DNA from: Planctomycetia bacterium | GTDB taxonomy: Bacteria > Planctomycetota > Phycisphaerae > Phycisphaerales > SM1A02 | Assembly: GCA_005790605.1 (NCBI GenBank) | Contig: SXUI01000058.1 | Span: 27,975-91,974 of the forward strand | Length of the DNA stretch: 64,000 bases | Direction of reading: 5' to 3' | Part shown: positions 1 through 10,089 of the stretch, one piece after another | How positions within the stretch are numbered: position 1 is the stretch's first letter | How the letters are laid out: the number at the start of each line of letters is the position of its first letter | The notes under the pieces: model-generated | What the model was told of the DNA's origin: nothing | The model's database searches: none | Seen by the model: only the letters and a program-made list of their open reading frames with translations | Program-made: the position numbers and the translations under genes

Positions 1-3000
1 TTCCACCACCACCGCCCGTCTCCCCTTGTGGCTGTTGCCGCTCAGCGAATGGATCCTCATCCGCGTCCTCGCCAAGCGCTGCGATGAGGTCCCCCATGCC
101 CTGCGCGCCATCCGTCTGCGCAACCGACGCCTGCACTGGATCCCCTTGACTGAGTGCCACGACCGCGCGCTCAAGACTTTGGTCAATCTCCTCGTGCACC
201 TCAGTGAACGCTGCGCTCTTCGTAATCGCTTCCTCGGATTGAGCGAGAGAGGAGATCGCGCCACGCACTTCTCCTTGAGCGACAGAGAGCCGTCGTAGTT
301 CTACTTGGTCGCGACGAGTCAAGGGCTTCTCTGGTGTTTGTGTGACGCGCTCAGTAAGTCCTTTGAGTGAGAGTTGGCGCTCAAGCAACGCGCGGTATTG
401 TTCGAGCAATTCTTCTCGTTTCTCCGTCGCTGCGTCGCGTTCAGCGCGCTCCTTCGCCTCTTCTGCGAGTTTGAGTGCGTCGAGCAAACTCGCAATGGCG
501 CTCTCGCCTGCGGCCTTCGCGTCGGCGATCGCCGGCGGCTCTCGACGCAAGAGACTCGCAGCAGCAGAGAGGCTCTCCGCGGCGCGCTCAAGAAATGGTG
601 CAACTCTCGACGCTGCGCGCCCAGCGCCACGCGCATCACTCGCGAGGCCTCGCGTGTTCTGTGCGAGTTGTCCAACCAGCCTCGCGTGCAACTCGATCTC
701 CGCCACGCCATCAAACTTGGGGATGAGCGCTTCGGTTTGTTGCAGGATTCGCTGCACACTCTCGACGAGGGACTCGAGCATTCGAGCGAGTTCTTCCGCT
801 CTGACTTTCCCAACATCCTCGAGGGCTTGTGCGGCTTGGGACAAGGCTGCTGCTGCACTGCGCTCTGATGTCGCTGCTTGCGCAAGTTGATTAGACTTTG
901 TCGAAGCAGCGGCTTGTTCGAGGGATTCCCGTGTTTGCCCTTCCCGCGCTGCCTTGGCAGCTGACTCAAGAGCGCGAGCGAGCGCTGGGTCTACGCCTTG
1001 CACTTCCTTCTGACGCGCCTGGAGTTCATCGACGAGCGCATCTGTGTCATCCGCGGCGTCCTGTTGCGCCGCGGCTAGTTCATCGAGCGCCGCGCGCTCC
1101 TGCACCGAGAGCTCTTCGCGAGCCTTCGCCTGTGTGCGTTGCGCGAGGGCGTCGGTCTTTCGCGTCAATGCCTCAATGCGCGCACGCAACTCCTCGATGT
1201 GGCGCTTCGACAACCAAGAGTCAGCATCCCGATCAAGCATCGAAATGAGTGCCTCCAAATCCGCGCGCACCGTCTCTTGTGCTGTTGCCGCTTGACCCAT
1301 TGCCTTTGCTTGTTGCGTTGGATCAGTCGATGGGTCTTCCGCTGCAGCGAGTTGCCGAGACGCTTCATCGCTCGCGACCTCTGCCTCATCACTTGTGGTG
1401 CCAGCTTCTCGCGTCAATCGCGTCAGTTCGTCATTGGTGTGGTTGTTGCGCTGCAGGCGCCGCGCGATCGCTTCAAGCGATTTCGTGTGCCGTGAAATTG
1501 CCTCACCCACCTCGGCTTGTGCTTGTGAGAGTGACTTCTCTGATTCCGCGCTCGCCCCGCCTTGAAGTCGCTCTTGGACGCGTGCTTGAAGCTCGTCAGT
1601 CCGCTTCGCATCACGGCGGATCGAAGCGATCGCGCTGCGAAGTTGTTGCTCGAACTCCTCTGTTCCAACGACTCGGAGCGCGCGGGGGGCGCTCCGCACT
1701 CGATCGTGGTGTGTGCCGTTCACCTGAAAGACATCTTCGGCAACCGCGCGCACAAGCACGGTGTCACCAGGGCTCACCTTGAACGAAGAGAGTGGAAGAA
1801 GACGCGTCTCCTCTTGTAATACCCCCTTGGCAGCGACCACATCCTCGCGGACAAACTGCTCGCTACTTGCGCCACTCGCGGTCCCGTCTCGAATCGCGTA
1901 TTCGAATCCGACCCGCGCGAGTCCAAGGTCGTCACGAAGTTCAGCGCGAAGAGGAATCACCGCATCCACAACAAAGGACTCGTCGTGCGGTGGATCGGTC
2001 ACGGTTGCTGTCGGGAGGCGATCGGGAATCGTGTCGAAGGCAAAGGTGATCAACGAGCGGTTCTCAAGTCCGTGTTGATCGTGGAGCTTGACATGAATCT
2101 TCGCTGCGCCGCTCGCAAGACCGTCGATCGTCAGCGAGGTTGGATCGTTGTCGTCAAGCTGCACCACTCCCTCAAACCCCTCAGAACCCGCGAGAGAAAC
2201 CTCTGCCGCACCGTTCAACTGTGCCGTGATGTGCACCACGCTCCCCTCAAGCACGGGCTCGACCACTACGGCGCGCGCGTCGGTTCCGTCGCCAAGCAAC
2301 TGCGATATTGGCTCAAGGGCGATGTTGTGATCCTGAAGATAGGTCGGTGGTTGAGCGGTGAACGCAGCGCTCACAATCGCGGGAGCATCAACGAGTGTGA
2401 TGTGTGATGCCTCACTCTCATCCTCGGCGCTGAGGAAAACCACTTCCATTTCCCCACCATCAACTTCGAGAATTCGCTCGTAGATGCTGTTGGGTTGTCG
2501 TGCGAGGAGAGCGTCGTTCCACGCTCCCCACACTTGAGTCGCGTCCTGCCTCACGCGGTAATGCGCCCACACTCGCTCGCCCACAGAATCTCCGCGGGTG
2601 AGCTCCGCGCGGAGTGCGAGTGGAACTCCTTTCGCAAGCACCATCTCCCGCCCAAGAAGCGAGTGCACTTCTGTTCGCGCAGGCCAGCGTGCTGCGCTCC
2701 ACGGCGAAAGAAATCGCAACATCCCGACGCCGAAGAGGTTCGGACTGAAACACAAGAACAGCAGAGGCGTGCAGCTCGCAAGAACCAACACGATTGCGCG
2801 CTTGCCGAACGGTCCATACCGAAGTGGCGAACGAAGCACTTGTGCCTCTGTGGCATCGATGGTCTCCGCAACACTCGAGATGGCCTCTCGAGTGAGTCGC
2901 TCTTCGAGTTCGCCTTCGTGTGTGGCACGCGAAGCAGTGCCACTCTTTGTCGTCGCAAAATCGACTGCGCTTGCGAGTCGACCGCGCAACTGCGCTTCGC

Positions 3001-3271
3001 GTCGTTCGAGTCGGAACGCGATGTCCAAACTTGTTGGCCGGAATCGGAGTGCAGGGAGCATGTAGCGCCGCGAAAGGTGCCACGCGAGTACGAGCAACGC
3101 GACCAACATGACTGCTCGGACAGCGCTCGGAAACCGAAGCCACCAATCCAGCATCACGAAAACACTCGCGACCGCCAACATCACGCCAAGCACAAGCGCT
3201 CCCTCTCCTGCGATCAAGAGAATCCTTGAGTGACGTGCAATGCGTTCGAGTTGAGGAAAGCGCTGCTGCAT
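1..3271 (-). CDS. large membrane-anchored coiled-coil protein, DUF4175-like, 3' end missing
   Basis: The frame opens at ATG 3271, two codons after an in-frame TGA, and stays open for 1090 codons to the window edge, so the C-terminus is missing. Hydrophobic segments lie at about residues 17-40, 51-66 and 158-175. A region of roughly 340 residues with the feel of extracytoplasmic beta domains follows. From about residue 515 it becomes a long Ala/Glu/Gln/Arg-rich helical, coiled-coil region, and the last codons visible are poly-Gly. It sits 25 nt after the vWA gene and is probably the last or next-to-last member of the MoxR operon. The layout (N-terminal membrane hairpin, beta domains, long helices) recalls DUF4175/TIGR02302-like proteins, but no specific function can be assigned. 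Family assignment is inference; the reading frame itself is secure. Confidence 0.8.
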   Translation of the reverse strand, partial: MQQRFPQLERIARHSRILLIAGEGALVLGVMLAVASVFVMLDWWLRFPSAVRAVMLVALLVLAWHLSRRYMLPALRFRPTSLDIAFRLERREAQLRGRLASAVDFATTKSGTASRATHEGELEERLTREAISSVAETIDATEAQVLRSPLRYGPFGKRAIVLVLASCTPLLFLCFSPNLFGVGMLRFLSPWSAARWPARTEVHSLLGREMVLAKGVPLALRAELTRGDSVGERVWAHYRVRQDATQVWGAWNDALLARQPNSIYERILEVDGGEMEVVFLSAEDESEASHITLVDAPAIVSAAFTAQPPTYLQDHNIALEPISQLLGDGTDARAVVVEPVLEGSVVHITAQLNGAAEVSLAGSEGFEGVVQLDDNDPTSLTIDGLASGAAKIHVKLHDQHGLENRSLITFAFDTIPDRLPTATVTDPPHDESFVVDAVIPLRAELRDDLGLARVGFEYAIRDGTASGASSEQFVREDVVAAKGVLQEETRLLPLSSFKVSPGDTVLVRAVAEDVFQVNGTHHDRVRSAPRALRVVGTEEFEQQLRSAIASIRRDAKRTDELQARVQERLQGGASAESEKSLSQAQAEVGEAISRHTKSLEAIARRLQRNNHTNDELTRLTREAGTTSDEAEVASDEASRQLAAAEDPSTDPTQQAKAMGQAATAQETVRADLEALISMLDRDADSWLSKRHIEELRARIEALTRKTDALAQRTQAKAREELSVQERAALDELAAAQQDAADDTDALVDELQARQKEVQGVDPALARALESAAKAAREGQTRESLEQAAASTKSNQLAQAATSERSAAAALSQAAQALEDVGKVRAEELARMLESLVESVQRILQQTEALIPKFDGVAEIELHARLVGQLAQNTRGLASDARGAGRAASRVAPFLERAAESLSAAASLLRREPPAIADAKAAGESAIASLLDALKLAEEAKERAERDAATEKREELLEQYRALLERQLSLKGLTERVTQTPEKPLTRRDQVELRRLSVAQGEVRGAISSLAQSEEAITKSAAFTEVHEEIDQSLERAVVALSQGDPVQASVAQTDGAQGMGDLIAALGEDADEDPFAERQQPQGETGGGGG

Positions 3272-3296
3272 AGGTCAAGAGTTCGAACATCGCCAC

Positions 3297-5657
3297 TTAG
3301 GCGAGCCGCGACAGCCTCCTTCCAATCCACTCGAGTGTCGGGAGTAGAAAGAAGAGCAGTAAGAAGAGGGGTGAATCCCACAACCGTTCGAAGACTGGTG
3401 CGTCCGTTGTCACCGCGCGAAGCGGGAGTAAAGGAGCGAGTTGAGGAAGCTCGCCTGGTTGGATGACAGCTCCAGAAGTCGCTTCCGTGATCACGTTGAG
3501 TGCCGCGTGATCTGGCGCTGCATCGCGTAACTCGTCGCTCTTTCGCACGACCGAAAAGGCGGTTGTCACAGTGCCCAACGAACTCCCCGCGACGGTCGCT
3601 GTGTACTCACCAATCATGTCCGCGTACCAAGTTGCGCGTGCTTCAGCGCCATCTTTGGGTGCATCGAGCACAGCAACAACCTTGTCGTCAGCGTCGTGAA
3701 TCTCAATCGGAATAGATGACGCCGCCGCGGTCGCGAGCACTTCATCACGAATCGAGAGTCGAAGCGCGACGCGCTCCCCGAGTGTTGCGCGTCGAGGCTC
3801 GGCCAACAGAGAAGCACCCGAACCACCCGACATCAGCGCTTCTCGCGCAAGCATGCGAACGATGGGAATCCAGAATCGCTCGTGCAACCGCTCGCCTTGA
3901 CCGTACCGCCAGCGCCAGACTTCATCCGTTGCGACATAAATCGTTTCCCCAGCGCCAAAGCGCATGCGCATGACGAGTGGGGTTGAGTTCTGGTTTGTCT
4001 GGGTGGCTGGCGATTTCCCCACACCAATCGCGAGGACTTCCGCAGTTGGTTTCAGTTGATGATCGGGGATCCGTTGCGCCCATCGGAGTGTTGACCACGC
4101 GTTGTTCCTGTCGTGCAACGCGTTGGGCCAACCATCGCCATCACGACCGATTCCATCTTCATCGGGCGCGAGGCGAAGTAAGCCTAGACCGGCAGCTGCT
4201 TCGGTGGGTTCCATCTGCAAGTCTGTCACTGTCGGCAGATTGAATGGTGCTCGGAACGGGAGAAGATCTGCAAGCGCGGTGCCTTCCCACGAAGAGGGCG
4301 TGTCGTGCTCCCCGCCAATCCACAACAATCCCGCCCCACGCTCGGCGACCTGTGCGCGGATGAGCTCAAGTTGTTCAGGCGCAAAGAACCCACTCGGCAC
4401 ATCCCCAATCACAAAAAGGTCGTACGGTGCAAACTCGTCCTTTGTTCTTGGCACGCGCGCGAGGGCAATGTTGCCCTCCTGCGCGAAATCGCGGTCGGCC
4501 GAAAGCAGCATCGTGCTCGCCTCGATAGAAGGTTCTCGCAGCAAGAGGTTCTTGAAGTAACGAAACTCCCAACGAGCAGATCCATCAAGGTAGAGCACGC
4601 GAAGAGGCCGATCGACAAATGAGAGGCGTATCGTTTGTGTGTTGTTCGCGGCAACAAGATCGGATGGATCACCACGCAATTCCACACGCCAAGTCGCCTC
4701 GCCCGAGACGCCGCCAACCGCATCAAGGGTGACAGTACTTTCTCCCTCTCGAACTTCCTTTGCGTCAAGCGTGGCCCCACTCGTGGTATCCACGAGCACC
4801 GCGCGAAGCGTCCCTTGATACGCGCCTCGGTCAATCAGCACTTGGACCGGAACTCGATCGTGAACAAACGCGACAAGTGGTGCTGATGCCGACTCCAAAG
4901 ATGCATCACCGATAGGATTTGTCGATCCGAAGGGAACAGCAAACACTCGAATGCCTCGATCGCGAAGCGTGATGAGTGTCTCGCGAGAAATCGGTGTCGT
5001 AGATCGACCATCCGACAACACCACAACGCCACTCACTGGTCGTCCGCCAACCCGAGTCACCGCTTGACTGAGTGCGCTGTCAAGATCCGTTTCATCTGCA
5101 TCAGGTGGTGCAAGTGTGGAGAACCGCGCTTCGGCTGGTTTTGATACCTCAATGGACAGGGGAAAGATGCCCGCACCGAAACCGAACCAATCGAGCGACT
5201 TCGTCTCGGACACAAGATCGAACATCGGTACCGCGCGCTGCAATGCGCGCAACATCTCTGTGTCACGCGACTCGCCAAGTGCTTCATCGCCGATTTCCAT
5301 CGATCGACTTCGATCGAGCAGCATGATGACATGGTCCCGTTCAACTTCCTCGCGAGCAAACCTCAATGACGGACCCGTCACCGCGAAGAGCACTAGTGAA
5401 AGCAAACAAAACCGAAGTGTGCCCAACCCAACTCTTGTGCGCAGCGAGCTATGCAGTCGCGCGTAAGTCCAAACAGAAAAGGCAAGGAGACAGAGCAAAG
5501 AGAGAAACCACGCCCACCCCGCCATGGGATGCTCAAACACGACAGAGATCCCAGTCGTTCCTTCAGGCAACCCACCAGGCCCCGCATCAATTCCCAAGAG
5601 CCACTGCACAAGTGGTGAGTCGAGCCAAGATGGGTTCAGCTCGGGCACAGCGCTCAT
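3297..5657 (-). CDS. membrane protein with vWA domain and glutamine amidotransferase-like domain
   Basis: 786 residues. ATG 5657 overlaps the TGA of the upstream gene (ATGA), which fixes the start; longer versions would overlap that gene by 200 nt. Membrane segments lie at about 46-66 and 80-96, and a last one near the C-terminus. A vWA domain starts at about 107 with an intact MIDAS core (DRSRS, Asp115, Ser117, Ser119). A class I amidotransferase-like flavodoxin-fold region (LRVLYLDGSARWEFRY onwards, later LLWIGGEHD) lies in the middle. This matches the large BatA/vWA proteins of planctomycete MoxR operons, thought to act in MoxR-dependent assembly or maturation at the membrane. The actual substrate is unknown. 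Confidence 0.85.
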   Translation of the reverse strand: MSAVPELNPSWLDSPLVQWLLGIDAGPGGLPEGTTGISVVFEHPMAGWAWFLSLLCLLAFSVWTYARLHSSLRTRVGLGTLRFCLLSLVLFAVTGPSLRFAREEVERDHVIMLLDRSRSMEIGDEALGESRDTEMLRALQRAVPMFDLVSETKSLDWFGFGAGIFPLSIEVSKPAEARFSTLAPPDADETDLDSALSQAVTRVGGRPVSGVVVLSDGRSTTPISRETLITLRDRGIRVFAVPFGSTNPIGDASLESASAPLVAFVHDRVPVQVLIDRGAYQGTLRAVLVDTTSGATLDAKEVREGESTVTLDAVGGVSGEATWRVELRGDPSDLVAANNTQTIRLSFVDRPLRVLYLDGSARWEFRYFKNLLLREPSIEASTMLLSADRDFAQEGNIALARVPRTKDEFAPYDLFVIGDVPSGFFAPEQLELIRAQVAERGAGLLWIGGEHDTPSSWEGTALADLLPFRAPFNLPTVTDLQMEPTEAAAGLGLLRLAPDEDGIGRDGDGWPNALHDRNNAWSTLRWAQRIPDHQLKPTAEVLAIGVGKSPATQTNQNSTPLVMRMRFGAGETIYVATDEVWRWRYGQGERLHERFWIPIVRMLAREALMSGGSGASLLAEPRRATLGERVALRLSIRDEVLATAAASSIPIEIHDADDKVVAVLDAPKDGAEARATWYADMIGEYTATVAGSSLGTVTTAFSVVRKSDELRDAAPDHAALNVITEATSGAVIQPGELPQLAPLLPLRAVTTDAPVFERLWDSPLFLLLFFLLPTLEWIGRRLSRLA

Positions 5658-7897
5658 GATGTGATCCCGCTCGAACTGGCGATTGGTGTGGAGTGATGTT
5701 GAGCACTGTTGGGTTGTGTACGGAGCCGTGCATAGCTGCGCGGTCCGCGCCATCCCAAGTCTGTGGCCGAACCAGCTCGTCCAGCACGACGCTCGCCTGC
5801 GCGCGAAAAGGCTTTCGAAAGAATGCTCTCGCTGAGAAGCACAATCGCGAGCGCGATCAAACATCCTTGCGCGACGGTGCTTGGGTGAGAAAGAAACCGA
5901 GTTGCTCGTTCGCCTTGTTCGTGCGTAAACACCGTCGACGCTGCGCCGGTCGGCGAGAAGTGCCTAAGAATCTCGGCTCTCGGCACAACCCCAAGACGCG
6001 TGGCATTCGTATCGACATGGACTGCGACGGCAGTGCTGCGCTTCTCTCCGCCCCTCCACACGCCCGTGCTCGGAAACACGCCACTCGTCCAACCATCACT
6101 TCCAATCATCAGCCGCTTTCCATCTCGACTTTCGATTGACCCACCTGACTCACCAATGAACAACGCGCGCTCTCCGACGATGCCGCTACGAACGCCACCC
6201 GCTGCCTGTAATCCAGACCGCAGTGCTTCTTGAAGCAGTGGAACGATCGCTGGTTTGACTGGCAGATTCGTCCACGAAAGTTCTGGACTGGTCGTCAGCA
6301 TCGCAACACTGCCGCGCGTCGCGCCGTCGGGGCGTGTGGCGAGAACGAATGGCGATCCATTCTCGAGGCGCAGTGAGACATCTTCATCTGCAACAGATGT
6401 GGCGTGCAGATATCTATAAACCTCGAGTGGTGCGAGAAGAGCTGGCAATTCGCCCTCGATCGCTCGAAAGAGGGCGTTGGCTCGTTGTTGTGATGGCTGT
6501 TGCGCGTCAAGTCGGAGTGGTTCAGTGAGAGGCAGTGTCTCGCTCGAAAAACTCCACGGCACCCGAAGGGTGTTGCTCATTTGCGCAGTCCATGTCTGCG
6601 CTTCGAAGCCACTGTCGGGGAACAACAACACAACGCCGCCCTGGTCGACAAAGCTACCGATCGCGCGCCAGCCAAGCTCCGTCACAAGCGTTGGGTTTGT
6701 GACCAGAAGTGCGTGAAGTCCAAGGAGTGCGCGTGAATCAAGTGACGCCGCGTCGAGATCAGTGACTTGCATATCTCGCGCGAGTTCGGATGGAACCAAC
6801 GCCCGAGCCACCCACACTGAAGAAGGAAGTGACTCGATGGTCGCACCACTCAGGTTTGTGCGATGACCCGCGACCCCAACTCGAGTTGTGCTTCGAGCCT
6901 CATACAGAGCTGTGAAAGTGTCATCCGCACTGAGTTGATCGGTTGAGATGTGTGCCTCAATCGCGGCGAGACCATCCATTCCTTTGGACTGATCAATCGG
7001 CGCCGTCAATTCTATGGTGGCGCCCGATTGACCAGCCTCCCATCGGAGTAGTCGCGGCTGCCCGGTGCTGACCCCCTCACCCGTCAACCACACCCGCGTC
7101 GACTCGCTTGCGAGATTTTCTCCAACGCGCGCAAGCCGCACGAGTGCGAGCACACTTGTCCCACTGATGTCGATTCTTGGCTCCACACTCAGCACGCTGG
7201 CGTTCGTGCCGGCCGTCGTAGCTGCGGGGTGAAGTTGGATAGAGATCGGAGCTTGATCGCGCTGAGTAAGTGGCGGCAACATGCCGCCTTCAGGAATTGA
7301 CCCGCGCCGGAAATGACTCAAGACCGCAACATCGAGAGGGCCATCCACTCCCTCACGGATTTGTTCCACCAACGAAAATGCGCCGACAAAGTCTGTCGCG
7401 GCCTCAGCTGCAACAGCGCGCTCCAGTGCACGAACAACACTGGTGTGATCTTGGGTGGGTAAGAGTTCGATGCGACAAGGCTTCGATGCGAGGACGAGTG
7501 CCACTCGATCTCCGCTTTGCAGTCCTTCTAGGGTTGAGATGCCATCTTGCGCGAGCTGTGCAAGTTCGGTTGTTTCACCAACACGCAATCCACTTTGAAC
7601 GCCATCGTCAAGGACCAACACAATTGTTCGCCGAGATGTGGAGGCGTTGTTTGCACTTCCAAGAAATGGAACCGCGAGCGCAACACCCACGAGCAAGATC
7701 GCGAGAACGCGGAGCGCAAGCAGCAGAAGCTGTTCTATTCGAAGTCGTCGAGAAGTCCGTCGAATGGCCTCCTCAAGCAGCGCCATCGCCGCCCACTCCA
7801 CAGGTGCACGGCGGCGCCGCAACAGGAGGTGAATGAGAATTGGAAGCGTCGAAACCACGAGCCCCGCAACAAGAAAACCTGGGTGCAGGAAGTTCAT
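5654..7897 (-). CDS. BatA-like membrane protein with degenerate vWA domain
   Basis: 747 residues. The N-terminus carries the BatA/aerotolerance N-terminal membrane signature: a hydrophobic segment, then LLLRRRRAPVEWAAMALL and a second hydrophobic segment to about residue 80. A vWA-like region follows (about 92-190), but where MIDAS DxSxS is expected it reads LDDGVQSG, so metal binding is probably lost. The remainder looks like extracytoplasmic beta domains, with a final membrane segment near 690-710. ATG 7897 overlaps the stop of the DUF58 gene, and its own stop overlaps the next start, so translation is probably coupled along the operon. Likely a structural partner in the MoxR/Bat membrane complex. 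Confidence 0.85.
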   Translation of the reverse strand: MNFLHPGFLVAGLVVSTLPILIHLLLRRRRAPVEWAAMALLEEAIRRTSRRLRIEQLLLLALRVLAILLVGVALAVPFLGSANNASTSRRTIVLVLDDGVQSGLRVGETTELAQLAQDGISTLEGLQSGDRVALVLASKPCRIELLPTQDHTSVVRALERAVAAEAATDFVGAFSLVEQIREGVDGPLDVAVLSHFRRGSIPEGGMLPPLTQRDQAPISIQLHPAATTAGTNASVLSVEPRIDISGTSVLALVRLARVGENLASESTRVWLTGEGVSTGQPRLLRWEAGQSGATIELTAPIDQSKGMDGLAAIEAHISTDQLSADDTFTALYEARSTTRVGVAGHRTNLSGATIESLPSSVWVARALVPSELARDMQVTDLDAASLDSRALLGLHALLVTNPTLVTELGWRAIGSFVDQGGVVLLFPDSGFEAQTWTAQMSNTLRVPWSFSSETLPLTEPLRLDAQQPSQQRANALFRAIEGELPALLAPLEVYRYLHATSVADEDVSLRLENGSPFVLATRPDGATRGSVAMLTTSPELSWTNLPVKPAIVPLLQEALRSGLQAAGGVRSGIVGERALFIGESGGSIESRDGKRLMIGSDGWTSGVFPSTGVWRGGEKRSTAVAVHVDTNATRLGVVPRAEILRHFSPTGAASTVFTHEQGERATRFLSHPSTVAQGCLIALAIVLLSESILSKAFSRAGERRAGRAGSATDLGWRGPRSYARLRTQPNSAQHHSTPIASSSGITS

Positions 7898-8874
7898 CGC
7901 GCCCGCCGTCCTGCATATGAGGTGCGACGATCAAGAAGCGCTGCTAAGGCTGGTCCTACCGACTCGTGTGTGTCCACCGTGAAGAAGTCCGCGCCAAACG
8001 CCCGTGTTGTTGTGGCGAGTTGCTCGATGTGCTCGCGCATGACTTGGAGATACGCCGCGCGAATCGCTTGTGGATCTGTTTCAAGCGCGGGCTCGCCCTC
8101 CAGGCCAAGAAACGGCGCTGGTACATCAAGCTCGAATCGAAGCTCCTGTCGATCAAGGGTCTGCACAAGCACGATGTCATCTTTGCGGTGTCGAAATCGA
8201 GCCAGCATGGCGCGGATTTCATCCACTGGCCCAAGGAAATCACTCACGATAAAGAACAGTGCGCGATTGTGTACTTTGACGAGCGCCTGCTCGGCGGCCT
8301 TGGCGAAACTGGCCTGTCCCACCACTGGCTCGACCGCGAGCGCCTGCACGATCGCTCTCCATTGATCCCGCGCACCGCTCCGACGAAGCGCGGTGTGCAA
8401 GCCATCGGAAAAAGTCGCTACACCAACACGATCGCCTTGTTGCAAACAGAGATACGCCAGTGCCGCTGTGATTGCGGTCGCGTGGTCCCATTTCGTCCAG
8501 TGTGAAGTTGCTCGCGAGGGATCCGTCCCTCCCCAACCAGTTTTCATGCCAAGCGAGCCATATCGCATGGAGCGTGATCGATCGATCAAGATGACCACAT
8601 CGAGATTTGTCTCTTGTTCGTACCGCTTGACATACAACTTGTCCGTCCGCGCGAAGACCTTCCAATCAAGGGTTCGAATTGAATCGCCTGGTGTGTATTG
8701 CCGATGCTCTGCAAACTCAACGGCAAGCCCTTGGTAGGGGGAACGGTGCATGCCTGAAGAGAGTCCCTCCACAATCGCACGCGCGCGCAATTCAAATGGC
8801 GCAAGCTGCATCAGCGTTTCTGGCGCGAGGTACTCCTCGGCGCGCATTCGCTCGATTCGGTTGTGGGTCTTCAC
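7894..8874 (-). CDS. DUF58 domain protein (vWA-like)
   Basis: 326 residues from GTG 8874. This start is chosen because AAAGGGG lies 6 nt before it, whereas the TTG overlapping the upstream stop (8913) and the ATG at 8847 have no Shine-Dalgarno sequence. The core shows the DUF58 hallmarks: HRSPYQGLAVEFAEHRQY, the PGDSIRTLDWKVFARTD stretch, and a MIDAS-type ILIDRSRSM. DUF58 proteins accompany MoxR ATPases almost universally and are thought to be adaptor or substrate-binding partners. It sits directly after moxR, and its stop overlaps the BatA-like gene. Product identity is clear; the precise start is less so. Confidence 0.88.
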   Translation of the reverse strand: MKTHNRIERMRAEEYLAPETLMQLAPFELRARAIVEGLSSGMHRSPYQGLAVEFAEHRQYTPGDSIRTLDWKVFARTDKLYVKRYEQETNLDVVILIDRSRSMRYGSLGMKTGWGGTDPSRATSHWTKWDHATAITAALAYLCLQQGDRVGVATFSDGLHTALRRSGARDQWRAIVQALAVEPVVGQASFAKAAEQALVKVHNRALFFIVSDFLGPVDEIRAMLARFRHRKDDIVLVQTLDRQELRFELDVPAPFLGLEGEPALETDPQAIRAAYLQVMREHIEQLATTTRAFGADFFTVDTHESVGPALAALLDRRTSYAGRRAR

Positions 8875-8909
8875 GCTGCGCCCCTTTCTATCTGGGGAAG
8901 AGTCGTTCC

Positions 8910-9980
8910 TCAACGCACAGAAAGGTCGAGGCCTTTGCTTGTGTTTGGATCGGTTCCATCAGGGTGAACATGCGTGAGTATCGTGCGCAGTACATCATCC
9001 GCCTTCACGCCATCTGCTTCGGCATTGAAGTTCACCACGATGCGGTGACGCATGACTGGCAAGACCATGGCCTCAACATGTGCGGGCGTGACATGGGTTG
9101 CGCCCGAAAGAATTGCCTTCGCTTTCGCCGCAAGCACTAAAAACTGGCTTGCGCGAGGACCCGCGCCCCAAGCAAGGTAATCACGACAAATAGGAAGCGC
9201 ATCGTCGTTCTCACGAACACGCGTTGCGCGCACGATGCGTACGGCGTACTTCGTGACATGATCCGCAACCGGGATCGAGCGCACGAGCGATTGAATCTCT
9301 GTGCATTGCGCTGTGCTGAGTACAACTTCGGGCTCAACAGATTCTCGTGAAGTTGTCTTTCGAACGATTTCGAGTTCGTCCGCTTCGTTGGGGTACCCAA
9401 TTCGCACATTGAACATGAATCGATCAAGTTGAGCTTCGGGGAGGGGATAGGTTCCTTCTTGCTCAATCGGATTCTGTGTCGCGAGCACAAAGAAGGGCGA
9501 GGGCAGCGCCATCGCTACTCCGCCAGAGGTGACCTGGCGTTCCTGCATTGCTTCGAGAAGCGCTGCTTGTGTCTTTGGTGGCGTCCGATTGATTTCATCC
9601 GCGAGAATCATGTTCGCGAAAATCGGTCCGCGGACAAAGCGAAGCTGTCGTGTGCCGGTTGACTTGTCCTCTTCAATCACCTCGGTACCGGTCATATCTG
9701 ACGGCATGAGATCTGGAGTGAATTGAATCCGAGTGAAATGCAGCGACATCGCTCGCGCGATCGTCGAAACAAGAAGCGTCTTGGCAAGTCCTGGGACTCC
9801 TTCGAGAAGCACATGTCCGCCACAGAACATCGCAATGAGCACCTGTTCGAGCACTTCATCTTGCCCAACTATCGTGCGATGAATCTCTGTACGAAGCCGA
9901 TCATATGCCGTGCGCACTTGAGCGATAGAACTCGCACTGTCACTGCTTGCAAATGCGTGTCCACTGGGGGTGTCTTGCAT
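8910..9980 (-). CDS. moxR: MoxR family AAA+ ATPase
   Basis: 356 residues. The MoxR core is complete: Walker A GVPGLAKT, sensor and pore region with DLMPSDMTG, Walker B NMILADEINRTPPKTQAALLE split across the beta-3/helix region, and the FVLATQNPIEQEGTYPLPEA motif. ATG 9980 is preceded by GGAG 7-8 nt upstream. As first gene of the five-gene minus-strand operon it supplies the ATP-driven remodelling activity for the DUF58/BatA/vWA partners. Promoter elements are not obvious in the 109 nt separating it from the divergent mutM. Confidence 0.93.
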   Translation of the reverse strand: MQDTPSGHAFASSDSASSIAQVRTAYDRLRTEIHRTIVGQDEVLEQVLIAMFCGGHVLLEGVPGLAKTLLVSTIARAMSLHFTRIQFTPDLMPSDMTGTEVIEEDKSTGTRQLRFVRGPIFANMILADEINRTPPKTQAALLEAMQERQVTSGGVAMALPSPFFVLATQNPIEQEGTYPLPEAQLDRFMFNVRIGYPNEADELEIVRKTTSRESVEPEVVLSTAQCTEIQSLVRSIPVADHVTKYAVRIVRATRVRENDDALPICRDYLAWGAGPRASQFLVLAAKAKAILSGATHVTPAHVEAMVLPVMRHRIVVNFNAEADGVKADDVLRTILTHVHPDGTDPNTSKGLDLSVR

Positions 9981-10089
9981 CGTGATGCTCCATCAACAAA
10001 GCTCATTTCTAGAAGCGAAATGGCAAGTGGTCACTATACCTTTGCGGTACAACGACCTTGACCGCTGTGATACACCTTGAAGATCTTGC

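Noticed and set aside
2495..3229. A 244-codon plus-strand frame near the left edge
   Set aside because: It is the mirror of the large minus-strand coiled-coil gene and has low-complexity, Arg/Cys/His-rich content.
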